The notes beneath the pieces were generated by a model. The model saw only the letters and a program-made list of their open reading frames with translations. It was not told where the DNA came from and searched no databases. A stretch of DNA of 47,690 nt, taken from assembly GCA_002069765.1 (NCBI GenBank), contig MWBZ01000024.1, positions 1 to 47,690 of the forward strand, given 5' to 3'. This DNA is from a bacterium ADurb.Bin243. Its GTDB lineage: Bacteria; Muiribacteriota; UBA9980. The position numbers and the translations under genes are program-made. Shown piece by piece: positions 34,637 to 43,357 of the stretch; within the stretch, counting starts at the first letter, position 1; each line of letters begins with the position of its first letter.

Positions 34637-35983
34637 TTACATAAGACCTATTAAATTAAGCATTATGATAACAAAATTTAACGAACTTTGCAAGCATAAA
34701 ATAATTTTATCAGCCGCCCCCGTGCGCCTGGTTACCTCGTTAGCTGCAAGACGCGCCAGCTCTTTATAACCAGTTTCCGGCAGCTCCAGAAGCCGCTTTA
34801 TTTCGCGCGCCAGATCGTCCGTATCTCTTACGAGAATGCCGGCTCCCGATTCGAGAAAACCGGCCGACATCTCTTTAAAATTGTGAGTATGGGGCCCGAA
34901 TATGACGGGCTTTTCAAAAACCGCGGCCTCCAGAAGATTGTGGCCGCCGGTATCCACGAGGGAACCTCCTATAAAAACCGCTTTAGCCATGGCATAGGTC
35001 TTTACCAGTTCCCCTACGGTATCCAGAACCATGATGTCGCCGGCCGGTTTTGAGCCGGATTTTATGAGATCGCTTCTTTTTTCGTACCTGACGCCTTTTT
35101 TATCCATATATTCATATAGCTGGCCTATTTTATCGAATTTACGCGGCGCTATTATCATTTTAAGCCCGGAATGCGTTTTTTTTACGGCCGTGTAAGAATC
35201 CACGACTATCCGGTCTTCCTGAGGATGAACCGAACCGGCCACAAAAATTAAATCGCTTTCGGCATAACCGAATTTTTCGTAAATCGCCCTTCTGTCCGCC
35301 GACATATAAGCGGTTATTTCGTCGTATTTTATATTTCCGGCCACGCTGACTCGTTCCGGCACTGCGCCCGCGAGTATTATCCTTTCGGCGTCAAGCTTGG
35401 ACTGCATCAGGCAACGGGTTATAAGGGAAAAAACCGGCCTGAATACGAACGAGTATTTTAAATAACTCGCGTACGAACGGTCGGAAATTCTGCCGTTAAT
35501 AATAAAAGAAGGTATGCCCTTCTTTTGCATTATGTTTAAAAAATTAGGCCACACTTCCGTTTCAGTAAGGACCACGGCCTTTACGTTAAAACGCGCCATG
35601 AAACGATAAATCGAAAAGTGGAAATCCATCGGAAAATACATCACGGCGTCGGCGCTTTTACATTTCTCGCAAGCGACGGCGAAGCCGGTTTCGGTAGAAA
35701 CCGTGAACAATAACTTATAATCAGGAAAAGCGGTTTTTATTTTTTTTTGAAATTCTATAGTGGCAAGGGTTTCGCCGACAGAAACAGCGTGGAGCCATAT
35801 GGTTTTGTCGCCGGGCGCGATCCCCGGCGAGGCGTCTATAATAAACCCCAGGCGCCTCATAAGGCTTTTGCGGTATTTTCCGGTTTTAAAAATTCTGTAC
35901 GCTATAAAAGGCGAGCAGAGCGCGGCGGCGCAGAGCGCTGAATACAAAATTAAATTATAAACTAAAATGCTTAAAATCCTCAA
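34637..35983 (-). CDS. waaA: 3-deoxy-D-manno-octulosonic acid transferase
   Basis: Adds Kdo from CMP-Kdo to lipid A precursor at the cytoplasmic face of the inner membrane, 448 residues. N-terminal hydrophobic anchor (about 5-28), then the GT30 signatures IWLHAVSVGET, AVVLTETEVWPN (with the catalytic Glu) and INGRISDRSY. The C-terminal domain has GSVHPQED and FIGGSLVDTGGHNLLEAA. The start is TTG at 35983, the only option that keeps the full membrane anchor. This gene is direct evidence of a lipopolysaccharide-bearing outer membrane. The C terminus ends in an extra hydrophobic stretch after the expected domain. Confidence 0.94.
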   Translation of the reverse strand: MRILSILVYNLILYSALCAAALCSPFIAYRIFKTGKYRKSLMRRLGFIIDASPGIAPGDKTIWLHAVSVGETLATIEFQKKIKTAFPDYKLLFTVSTETGFAVACEKCKSADAVMYFPMDFHFSIYRFMARFNVKAVVLTETEVWPNFLNIMQKKGIPSFIINGRISDRSYASYLKYSFVFRPVFSLITRCLMQSKLDAERIILAGAVPERVSVAGNIKYDEITAYMSADRRAIYEKFGYAESDLIFVAGSVHPQEDRIVVDSYTAVKKTHSGLKMIIAPRKFDKIGQLYEYMDKKGVRYEKRSDLIKSGSKPAGDIMVLDTVGELVKTYAMAKAVFIGGSLVDTGGHNLLEAAVFEKPVIFGPHTHNFKEMSAGFLESGAGILVRDTDDLAREIKRLLELPETGYKELARLAANEVTRRTGAADKIILCLQSSLNFVIIMLNLIGLM

Positions 35984-36010
35984 AGCGATTATCCGTTCTA
36001 TTCAAGACTG

Positions 36011-36052
36011 TTAAAAAGCATAAAGACCTGCCTTGAATACAGGCAGGCCTTT
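36011..36052 (-). terminator. Rho-independent terminator after the flavin-barrel gene
   Basis: On the minus strand AAAGGCCTGCC pairs with GGCAGGTCTTT (11 bp, one G-U), followed by ATGCTTTTT. It lies 14 bases after the stop at 36066 and separates this gene from waaA. Confidence 0.85.
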
Positions 36053-36065
36053 AGCGCGAATTTTA

Positions 36066-36695
36066 TTATTTTTTAACCGCAACGGTCAGAGTTTCGGTTT
36101 TAAAAGTTTTTGAGTCGTTAAATTCGATGGTTAAAGGGCTGAATTTTATCACGCAGTAGTTTGGATCGTCGGGGCCTTTAAAATAGTTCGCTATTCCGGG
36201 GCTCCAGAACGCTTTTTTAGTCCTGGCGTCGGTGCAAACCGTTGCGGCCGCCGAAACTGTAATGTAATCGGACATTTTAGCGTGATCTTTAAGTATGGAT
36301 ATGCTGACGTTTTTATTTGACTTTATGTGGGCCACCTTTTTAGAATTGACATAAGTGGCCGAAGCGAGTTCGAGGCCGTCGTTTCTCATCAACATGATGC
36401 GGACATAAGGCTTTTTGTCTGCGCCGACGGTGGCTACGGCAGCCAGCATCGCTCCGCCTTTCATTACCGCGATTATGCGGTCTTTAAGAGAAGCATTTTT
36501 TTTTGCGGCAGGGGCCGCTTTAACTGCGGGAGCCGTTTTTTTGACAACAGGTGTTTTTTTAGCCGCCGGAGCTGTTTTTTTAGCCGCAGGTTTTTTTGCG
36601 GGTGCCGGTGACTTTTTAGCTACGGTTTTCTTTGCGGCTGCAGCGGTTTTTTTGACCGCCGGAGCTTTTTTAGACTCGTTCGCCTGTTTTTTCAT
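36066..36695 (-). CDS. Flavin split-barrel protein with histone-H1-like tail
   Basis: 209 residues. About 1-68 is a Lys/Ala/Pro tail with repeats of KKTA and PAAKK, like eukaryotic H1 tails and bacterial AlgR3/HctB-type proteins. About 70-209 is a pyridoxamine-phosphate-oxidase-like barrel (general stress protein 26 group): MLAAVATVGADKKPYVRIM, then AFWSPGIANYFKGPDDPNY, the family's usual closing motif. Such barrels bind FMN, F420 or haem. The tail could bind DNA, RNA or polyphosphate. The ATG at 36695 has GGAGG at 5-base spacing; upstream in-frame ATGs would absorb that site. Single-gene unit with its own promoter (36727-36755) and terminator. Confidence 0.88.
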   Translation of the reverse strand: MKKQANESKKAPAVKKTAAAAKKTVAKKSPAPAKKPAAKKTAPAAKKTPVVKKTAPAVKAAPAAKKNASLKDRIIAVMKGGAMLAAVATVGADKKPYVRIMLMRNDGLELASATYVNSKKVAHIKSNKNVSISILKDHAKMSDYITVSAAATVCTDARTKKAFWSPGIANYFKGPDDPNYCVIKFSPLTIEFNDSKTFKTETLTVAVKK

Positions 36696-36726
36696 TATTG
36701 CCTCCATATAATTTAGGGTTGGTATT

Positions 36727-36755
36727 ATTTTATCACAAAAAATGTTCAAATACAA
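36727..36755 (-). promoter_or_regulatory. Sigma-70 promoter for the flavin-barrel gene
   Basis: Minus-strand TTGTAT and TAAAAT are 17 bases apart, about 30 bases before the ATG at 36695. The remainder of the gap 36756-36832 shows only a GC-rich palindrome (GCGCCGGCGC) without a U-run. Confidence 0.65.
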
Positions 36756-36832
36756 AATATTTTTGGCCGCAAACGCTCGTTTTTTTATTTAAAGACAGAC
36801 CGAAATTTTTTCATGCCTGCGCCGGCGCCCCG

Positions 36833-38107
36833 TTAATAGCTTACCCAGCCGCCGTTTGCGCCGTCCGCATCGCTCGCCGTAGGATCATACATTTCATCGC
36901 CGTAGCACTGCGTCATCTTATGCGCCATTTTTAAAAATTCGTCCCACCTGAACCCGCAAAATTTAATGGTGTTGTAACATGTGTTGAAATGGTAGGTAGG
37001 AAAGTATATCGACATACCGGAAGCGTTTCTCGTCGCGGTTCCCGAAGTCGCGTTTTCGAATACGGCTTTTTGATAGGCCATCAGCACAAGCCTTGCGCGT
37101 TCGATTATTTTTTCATTTTTCGAATTTTCGATAATGCGTTTCATAAGATGCCCTATATCTACCGACGTGCGATCGTAGAATTTCTGCGCGCCGTTCAGCG
37201 CCGCTTTCACGGAAGCGATTTCAGCGCTATCGCCGGCCGATTCTATATAAGCTTCGGCTAATAAATCAACGGCTTCGGCCAGTTCGCCAACGCGCGAGCA
37301 ATCCACGGAAGACATCGCCGTGCTGTTTTTACTATCGTTCTTATAGCTTTCGCAGAAAGCCTGGGGAATCATTGAAGCGAATTCCTTAGGGCTTATCTGC
37401 GGATTTTTCATCAGAGGCCCGAAAATCATTTCATAAGGCCAGCCCGGGCCGGGTATGTTTTCTTCGGAAGCCACGACGAAATTAACGAAATCCTTTATTT
37501 CGTAATTCACTTCAAGCATCTGCATCAGGCAGGCGTCCGTGCCGAATATGTCGAGGCGCTTTCCGAGGATCGTGCAGATCATCTGCATAGCCGCGCCAAG
37601 TTCCTTATTTGAAAGGTTGTGGCCGGATTGGTCGTCGTAAGAAATTCCGCGGAAATCGGCCGATTTTTTCTTTTTCTTCCAGCCGTAACCATGATTTTGA
37701 ATGATAAGCATATATTTTCCGGCCGGATAATTTTCATGGGACCATTTTACGAATTTAACGAGCTCTTTCATATCGCCCATATCCACTTCGCCGAGTTCTT
37801 CGAGTTTTTTACAGCTGAAGCCCCAGTCGTCCGGCGCGCTCTCCGAAGAGCGCTCCGTCACGCAATAGCGTCTGGCGGGCTTATCCAGACGGTCAATTTC
37901 GACTACCACGTTAACGCTTTCTGAAGTCCCGGCGCGTTGCATTTCAATGACGTCATTTACAAGGTCTGCGTCGAGGTTGTTGTCGGCGTTCGAATACACC
38001 ATTATCGTCCACTTTTTAGCGGAAGCCTCCGCGGAATGAGCATAAGTCAGTGGTACATTGGATAACAAAAGAACCGTCAACAATAAAACACTTAATTTTT
38101 TAATCAT
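36833..38107 (-). CDS. Clostripain-family (C11) cysteine peptidase, secreted
   Basis: 424 residues with a Sec signal peptide (about 1-25). The caspase-like fold is recognised by WTIMVYSNADNNLD at the start of the domain and the catalytic dyad IIQNHGYGW (His139) and FGTDACLMQMLEV (Cys193). C11 peptidases cleave after Arg or Lys and mature by self-cleavage. No second chain or dedicated secretion gene is adjacent. The C terminus is Asp/Asn/Gly-rich. It is expressed from a perfect consensus promoter (38137-38165) and faces a divergent gene at 38243. Confidence 0.92.
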   Translation of the reverse strand: MIKKLSVLLLTVLLLSNVPLTYAHSAEASAKKWTIMVYSNADNNLDADLVNDVIEMQRAGTSESVNVVVEIDRLDKPARRYCVTERSSESAPDDWGFSCKKLEELGEVDMGDMKELVKFVKWSHENYPAGKYMLIIQNHGYGWKKKKKSADFRGISYDDQSGHNLSNKELGAAMQMICTILGKRLDIFGTDACLMQMLEVNYEIKDFVNFVVASEENIPGPGWPYEMIFGPLMKNPQISPKEFASMIPQAFCESYKNDSKNSTAMSSVDCSRVGELAEAVDLLAEAYIESAGDSAEIASVKAALNGAQKFYDRTSVDIGHLMKRIIENSKNEKIIERARLVLMAYQKAVFENATSGTATRNASGMSIYFPTYHFNTCYNTIKFCGFRWDEFLKMAHKMTQCYGDEMYDPTASDADGANGGWVSY

Positions 38108-38136
38108 AAAGATCTGCCTTTCTATCAGTTTTTCAT

Positions 38137-38165
38137 ATTATAACCGCATTAAGCGGGTTTGTCAA
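38137..38165 (-). promoter_or_regulatory. Perfect-consensus sigma-70 promoter for the C11 peptidase
   Basis: Minus-strand TTGACA, 17 bases, TATAAT. The spacer contains an imperfect inverted repeat (AACCGC-ATTAA-GCGGGTT on the plus strand), a possible operator. Start near 38130, leader about 23 bases. Confidence 0.9.
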
Positions 38166-38182
38166 ACTTTTAACGTAAATCA

Positions 38183-38211
38183 TTGACTTTGCCTTAATTT
38201 TATGATACTTT
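38183..38211 (+). promoter_or_regulatory. Weak promoter candidate for the second SpeE-like gene
   Basis: TTGACT followed at 17 bases by TACTTT, about 30 bases before the ATG at 38243. It lies 17 bases from the divergent peptidase promoter, so both polymerases would compete for this DNA. Confidence 0.4.
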
Positions 38212-38242
38212 TTCCTTAAACCATTATAAAAAAGGAAGTCAA

Positions 38243-39886
38243 ATGACAGGCGATAACAACGAAAAACCGGCGCAATTAACCGCCGCGGATACTTTCGAGC
38301 ACAAACCGCTATCCTTATATCTTTTATGGTCCGTGTTCATAACGGGCGCGGGCGTCATGGCGGCCGAAATGGCCGCTCCGCGCCTTCTTGCGCCTTCCTT
38401 CGGCGCGAGCCAGCTCATATGGACTAACATAATAGGAACCATTCTTACCGCTTTAACCCTGGGGGCTTTCGCCGGCGGAAAGCTGGCCGACCGCTGGCCG
38501 TCGGAACGCTCTTATGCTTTAGTTCTCGTAATTTCGGGAGCTTCGCTAGCCGCCGTACCGCTGATATCCAGGCCTTTTTTAACATGGGCGTCTTCCGCTC
38601 TTTTTGAAATGAAGATAGGCCTTTTTCTGATATCCCTTTTTTCCGTCAGCGTATTTTTCGCCCCTCCGGTCTTCCTGCTCGGAATGCTCGGCCCGTGGGC
38701 CATAAAGATAGCGGGCTCCGCAAGAAGCGACCTGGGGAGCGTCGCCGGCGTTATAGCCGCATTTTCAGCCGCGGGCAGCATCGCCGGAACTTTTCTGACT
38801 TCCCTTGTTTTTTTGCCCGTCTTCGGCACGCGCGCCACCATTCTTTTTACGGCCGCCCTGATCGCTTCCACCGGCGCATGGAAGCTGCTAGCCTATAAAG
38901 GCCGGTTTAAAACGGCAGACGGCGAAGAAGAAAAAAGGCAGACGGACGTTTTATCGCTGATTATTCTTTTTCTGGGCGTAATTTGCGCGGCGCCGCTTTT
39001 TTTAAAAGGCTCCCTGGGGCCGGTTAAAAGTACCTCCGGCCAGCTTCACGAAACCGAAAGCGCATACCAGTATGTAGAAGTCGTTAAAAGCGCCTCCGGC
39101 AGAAAGTTTTTATTGTTAAACGAAGGCGTCAGCTGCCACTCGATATTGCCGGCAAAAGGCTTTCTCACAGGCGGATGCTGGGATTATATCTGCGCGCTTC
39201 CCATGCTTGCCGCCCCGGCGCCGCGGCCGCTTCGCGTGCTGATACTCGGCCTCGCCGCCGGCACCATAGCGCGTGAAATAGACCATTTTTACGGCAATTC
39301 AAGAGCTATCGAGATTGAAGGGGTCGAAATAGATCCGGCCGTCATCGAAGCGGGCAGGCGTTTTTTCGGCCTGGAAAAAATACCTTCGCTCACCATCCGG
39401 GCCGCGGACGCGCGCTTTTTTTTAAAAACCGCCCGCAAGGAATACGACCTGATTATCGCCGACGCTTTCCTGCAGCCTTACATACCTTTTCACATGATAA
39501 CCCGCGAATTTTATGCCGAATGCCTGCAGCGCCTTTCGGCGGACGGTATTTTCGCCATAAATCTCGGCGCAAAGCGCGGCGATTCGGAGCTTAGCGACGC
39601 GTTTGCGGCCACGATGAATTCCGTTTTTCCGTTCGTTCATCGCGTAACGGTCGATAACGAAGAAACGCCTTTCGATAATCATATTTTCACGGGCTCAAGG
39701 CGGGACGTTTCGCCCGCGGGCATTAAAAACCCGCCGCACGGCCTCGAGCGAGTCCTCGAAAAGCTCGTTTCGGCATGGCGCGAATTGCCTCAAAATACCA
39801 ACGGGCTCGTTTTTACCGACGATCGTTCGCCAATAGAAATGCTCACGGAGCGGCTGATCATCAAAAGCGCTTTCGAGCGCCGATAA
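38243..39886 (+). CDS. Membrane spermidine-synthase-like protein
   Basis: 547 residues. About 25-260 holds roughly seven membrane helices of the type fused to spermidine-synthase domains (AGVMAAEMAAPRLLAPSFG, then GAFAGGKLADR). About 275-520 is a Rossmann domain: LILGLAAGTIARE, GVEIDPAVIEAG, AADARFFL and IIADAFLQPYIPFHM. The usual spermidine-synthase loop with two Asp (D-x-x-D) is DAFLQ here, with only the first Asp, so aminopropyl transfer is uncertain. It has no TPR extension and is clearly different in sequence from the gene at 19152. AAGGAAG precedes the ATG. Likely cotranscribed with the next two secreted-protein genes. Confidence 0.87.
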   Translation: MTGDNNEKPAQLTAADTFEHKPLSLYLLWSVFITGAGVMAAEMAAPRLLAPSFGASQLIWTNIIGTILTALTLGAFAGGKLADRWPSERSYALVLVISGASLAAVPLISRPFLTWASSALFEMKIGLFLISLFSVSVFFAPPVFLLGMLGPWAIKIAGSARSDLGSVAGVIAAFSAAGSIAGTFLTSLVFLPVFGTRATILFTAALIASTGAWKLLAYKGRFKTADGEEEKRQTDVLSLIILFLGVICAAPLFLKGSLGPVKSTSGQLHETESAYQYVEVVKSASGRKFLLLNEGVSCHSILPAKGFLTGGCWDYICALPMLAAPAPRPLRVLILGLAAGTIAREIDHFYGNSRAIEIEGVEIDPAVIEAGRRFFGLEKIPSLTIRAADARFFLKTARKEYDLIIADAFLQPYIPFHMITREFYAECLQRLSADGIFAINLGAKRGDSELSDAFAATMNSVFPFVHRVTVDNEETPFDNHIFTGSRRDVSPAGIKNPPHGLERVLEKLVSAWRELPQNTNGLVFTDDRSPIEMLTERLIIKSAFERR

Positions 39887-39948
39887 CGCTTTAAAACAGC
39901 CTTACGGCCTGCTTAATTATAAATTTTAAAACGAAAAGGGGGAATGAA

Positions 39949-41214
39949 ATGGATAACAAGTTCAGGTGCCTCATTATAATGTTTATTTTATTTCAGATTT
40001 TCACGTCGGGCCGCTCCGCCGCCCTGTGTGAAACCGCCGCGGCGGACGCAGACTGTTATTTTTACGGCGATAAATATCTGCAAAAAATCGCTGACGCAAG
40101 CTCCGACCCGTTTTTAAAGGCGATGGAAGCCGTCGTTCCCGATGCCGTAAACGCGCTCACTATTTTAAAAAACGCCGGCGGCTCCATAAAAGATGGCGAA
40201 CTCAAAGGCGCGCTGAAAGCGTTTTGCGTTTCTTTTAAAATCCGCGAATCGGAGCCGCGGGGTATAAATTTTTATATCACGCTCGACTGCGCCGCGGGCG
40301 AGGTGGCGAATATGCTTTCCAGGCTTGCGGGCGCGGGGCCGGCCGCCAATAAATACTCTCTTCCCGGCGGCTTTTACGCACTCGCGATAAATCCGCAATG
40401 CGCCTTTATAACCAACGACGAAAAAATCGAATCTTCGGCCGCGGCCGCCAAAGCCGATTCCGCCATAGTCGAACTTTCCTCGGGCGAGGGCATAGAAGAA
40501 AAAACCGTAATATATAAAACGAAGTTCGTTTCGGACAAAATAACGGCTTATATAAATAAGAGCATGCTGTCTTTGCTCGACAAAGTTTATGAAAAAACCG
40601 AAAAATTCGAACTTGACGTCATTGACGAAGATAACGCAAGATTCAGCGTTTCTTTCCCCGATGAAGAGTCGCTCGCCTCTAACTATGAAGTTATAGTGGG
40701 GTATAAGGATATTTTCACCGCGATGACAGCCGCCAATTCGGAGTTTGAAAAACTCAACCAGACGAGACGAAACGCAAAATTCAGCGCGGAATTTTCAGGC
40801 GATATGAGTATGTTTTTCAAGGAAATGTCTGAACTTTCAAGCAAAATCACCCACCGGCTCGAAGGCAAAAAACTTATTTTCAATGTTCCCATGCTAAAAA
40901 AATACGGCGAACTGAATTCGAAAATGATGAACCTCGAAAAGAAAGCTCAAACGAAGCAGGCCGAAAATCCTCTGAAAAGATGCAATTCGAATATGAAAAC
41001 GCTCGAAGGAGCGGTAGAATTGTTCGCCATGGAAAATCCGAAAATTGAAAAACCCGTCACGATCGAAGCTCTCACGGGCGGAGGTTATTTGCATAAAGCG
41101 CCGCAGTGCCCTGAAGGAGGTTCTTACAATATAGAGTGCAAAATAAATAATAACACTCTGGAATCTTTCAAAATAAAATGCGGCAAACATGGTAATCTTG
41201 ACGAAATGATGTGA
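39949..41214 (+). CDS. Secreted protein with pilin-like C-terminal domain
   Basis: 421 residues, no family recognised for the main body. An N-terminal signal peptide (about 1-24) precedes a mixed alpha/beta region with acidic and Ala-rich patches. The last about 75 residues (CNSNMKTLEGAVELFAMEN ... PQCPEGGSYNIECK ... CGKHG) match the pattern of the globular part of competence/type IV pilins, including the paired cysteines and closing Cys-x-x-His-Gly, but without a prepilin signal. AAGGGGG lies 7 bases before the ATG. Its stop overlaps the next gene's GTG as GTGA. Role unknown. Confidence 0.8.
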   Translation: MDNKFRCLIIMFILFQIFTSGRSAALCETAAADADCYFYGDKYLQKIADASSDPFLKAMEAVVPDAVNALTILKNAGGSIKDGELKGALKAFCVSFKIRESEPRGINFYITLDCAAGEVANMLSRLAGAGPAANKYSLPGGFYALAINPQCAFITNDEKIESSAAAAKADSAIVELSSGEGIEEKTVIYKTKFVSDKITAYINKSMLSLLDKVYEKTEKFELDVIDEDNARFSVSFPDEESLASNYEVIVGYKDIFTAMTAANSEFEKLNQTRRNAKFSAEFSGDMSMFFKEMSELSSKITHRLEGKKLIFNVPMLKKYGELNSKMMNLEKKAQTKQAENPLKRCNSNMKTLEGAVELFAMENPKIEKPVTIEALTGGGYLHKAPQCPEGGSYNIECKINNNTLESFKIKCGKHGNLDEMM

Positions 41215-42551
41215 TAAGTATGATGAAAATAATATATTCAAGGTTCATAATCGTTATTCTTTGCGCGCTTTTAATTGCCCCGGCCGCTTTATCCACGGCC
41301 GGCGCGGCTGAAAAACCCGGAACTAAAATCAAAGTATATGAATCGGCTTTAAATATCAGCCGCCTCTTCGATACCGAAGAAATAAACTGCGCAGTAAAGT
41401 ATTTAAGCGAAACGGACGAAGCCGCCCTTAAAATAATCGAAGAAAAAACCGCCGGCGGCGGTGCCGCCTACGAAGTGATATTGACGCTCGGACGCGGCCT
41501 TCAGGAAATGTTTAAGCCTCTAACGCCCGCGGAAAGCGATTTCCTGGTTAAAAATTTCAACTATTCGGCGCTGAGGCAATCCGTAAAGCTTATCGCGGCG
41601 GCGGCGAAATTCCTTTCTTATAAGGGAAAAACGTCGGCGGCAGGCAGGGCGCTTTTTGCCGCCTGCATGATGAGCATACATTTTGAATCGGCGGCTGAAG
41701 CTGCGCGCGATTCGGAATTAAGCCCGCTGGTGACAAAAATGGTGTCGATCGCCTGCCAGAAAATCTGTTTTGAAACCCTTATAGTAAACGTCCTGGAATG
41801 CGAATCCGCCGGGAATTATTTTTCTAATTTTTACAAAACGCTCGAGTATATAAACAAATCGCAATTTTCGATACAAAAAACGCTTGGAAACGAACGCTCG
41901 AACATAGAAAAAATAATCAGGCTCTACGCTTCTCTGGACGCCGAAAAAGTAAAAGAGCTCAAAGAAGGCGCGATTTATCCTCCCGAAGTTTATTCCATCC
42001 TGGCGGCCGAAATCAAAAAATCGCCGTTCGCGATGAAAGTGGCAAGATTATATACCGACGAAGCCATAGCTCAGGTTTCCGAAATTTTTTCGAAATACGG
42101 CGAAGCCGCAAAACTTCCGTTTAAAGACGCTTTTAAAGCGCTGGAAGAGGCCGATAAAAAACTGACTTCCGGCGGCTATAATAATTTTTTCACGATGGTA
42201 AGCATTCCGAATTTCAACCGCGCCAATACTATGATAGCCCGCAATCATGCTTTTTTAGCGATGGCTCAAACAGCGGCGCTTTTGAAGCTTTATAAAAACG
42301 CGAACAAAAAATTTCCCGACGCATTAAGCGCCTGCGCGGCGGCGCCGGCGGGCCTTAAACTTCCGAAAGACCCTTTCACGCAGGAAGATTTTAAATACGT
42401 AAAACTTCCGCACGGCGGATTTATATTAATTTCAGCCGGAGCCAATATGCTTATAGACGGCAAATACGAAGGCGGGTTCGATCCGAAAGATTTCCGGCTC
42501 GGCTCTTCCGACGACATAGTCATGACCGAAAATTCGATAACCTCGAAATGA
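41211..42551 (+). CDS. Secreted protein with pilin-like C-terminal segment
   Basis: 446 residues, no family recognised for the main body, which is nearly all alpha-helical (about 35-345). Signal peptide about 1-34 if started at GTG 41211; ATG codons at 41220 or 41223 are alternatives and none has a strong ribosome site, so translation probably depends on coupling to the upstream gene (GTGA overlap). The C-terminal part (MAQTAALLKLYKNANKKFPD ... LPKDPFTQEDFKYV ... GGFILISAG) is the pattern common in exported proteins: a helix, K(F/Y)P, LPKDPFT and a final strand as in type II secretion pseudopilins. Converges with rlmB, leaving 3 bases between stop codons. Confidence 0.78.
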   Translation: MISMMKIIYSRFIIVILCALLIAPAALSTAGAAEKPGTKIKVYESALNISRLFDTEEINCAVKYLSETDEAALKIIEEKTAGGGAAYEVILTLGRGLQEMFKPLTPAESDFLVKNFNYSALRQSVKLIAAAAKFLSYKGKTSAAGRALFAACMMSIHFESAAEAARDSELSPLVTKMVSIACQKICFETLIVNVLECESAGNYFSNFYKTLEYINKSQFSIQKTLGNERSNIEKIIRLYASLDAEKVKELKEGAIYPPEVYSILAAEIKKSPFAMKVARLYTDEAIAQVSEIFSKYGEAAKLPFKDAFKALEEADKKLTSGGYNNFFTMVSIPNFNRANTMIARNHAFLAMAQTAALLKLYKNANKKFPDALSACAAAPAGLKLPKDPFTQEDFKYVKLPHGGFILISAGANMLIDGKYEGGFDPKDFRLGSSDDIVMTENSITSK

Positions 42552-42554
42552 CGA

Positions 42555-43301
42555 TTATTTGCCGGCGATACCCTGCCTGGCGTATTCATACGCTATGATG
42601 CCGGCCGTGACCGATACGTTAAGCGAATCGAAATCGGCCTGCATCGGTATTTTTACGAGCCCGTCTATCTTCGACTGGCTCTTGCCGGAAAGGCCCTCGC
42701 CTTCGTTGCTGAGTATTATGGCATAACGGCCCTTTTTAAGATCGTAATCGAAAACGTTCTTTTCCGCGTTCATTTCGCAGCCGAGCACCTTAAAGCCGGC
42801 GTTTCTAAGCGAGGATATAGCGTCGAATATGCCTTCGGACATGATTAACTTAGAATGAAAAACCGCGCCGGCCGAAGTTTTAGCGACAGTGGCATTGATC
42901 TTGGCGGACCTTTTTTCGAATATCACGCAGCCGGAAACGCCGAGCGAAAAAGACGAACGAAGGATCGCGCCCAGATTGTGCGGATCGTGAATGCAATCCA
43001 GGATAAATAAAAAAACGTCCTCGCGCTTTTCAATTTCTTTGAGATAGCTTTGAATGCCGGATATTTTAATCCCGCCGAAAGACGCCGCGATTCCCTGATG
43101 ATCGGGGCTCGCGCACATTTTTGTGAGCTGTTCCCGGGTTACGTAGTTATATTTGATGAGTTTTTTCAGTTCGCGCATTTTCGTAAGGACTTCCCTGAAA
43201 AAAGGCTTTTTGGCCGGCGAATTTTCCATGTAAAACTCGCCGATTTCATATGAGCTTTTAAGAAGTTCCATTACGGCGTTTTTTCCAAAAATATATTCCA
43301 A
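42555..43301 (-). CDS. rlmB: 23S rRNA/tRNA 2'-O-ribose methyltransferase (RlmB/TrmH family)
   Basis: 248-residue SpoU-class enzyme that methylates a ribose 2'-OH with SAM through a knotted fold. An N-terminal substrate domain opens with MEYIFGKNAVMELL, as in RlmB; motif 1 is DCIHDPHNLGAILRS, motif 2 LSNEGEGLS and motif 3 SLNVSVTAGIIAYE. RlmB targets G2251 of 23S rRNA; assignment is by family resemblance. The start is TTG at 43301. It follows cysS by 56 bases, a frequent neighbour arrangement (cysS-rlmB). Confidence 0.92.
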   Translation of the reverse strand: MEYIFGKNAVMELLKSSYEIGEFYMENSPAKKPFFREVLTKMRELKKLIKYNYVTREQLTKMCASPDHQGIAASFGGIKISGIQSYLKEIEKREDVFLFILDCIHDPHNLGAILRSSFSLGVSGCVIFEKRSAKINATVAKTSAGAVFHSKLIMSEGIFDAISSLRNAGFKVLGCEMNAEKNVFDYDLKKGRYAIILSNEGEGLSGKSQSKIDGLVKIPMQADFDSLNVSVTAGIIAYEYARQGIAGK

Positions 43302-43357
43302 AATTTTTATATTCCTTTCATGCCGTTTATCTGCTTAACGGCCTCTCGTAGACGACG

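Noticed and set aside
36504-36680. Histone H1 homologue
   Set aside because: The Lys/Ala/Pro tail is low-complexity similarity only; it is attached to a flavin barrel and lacks the H1 globular domain.
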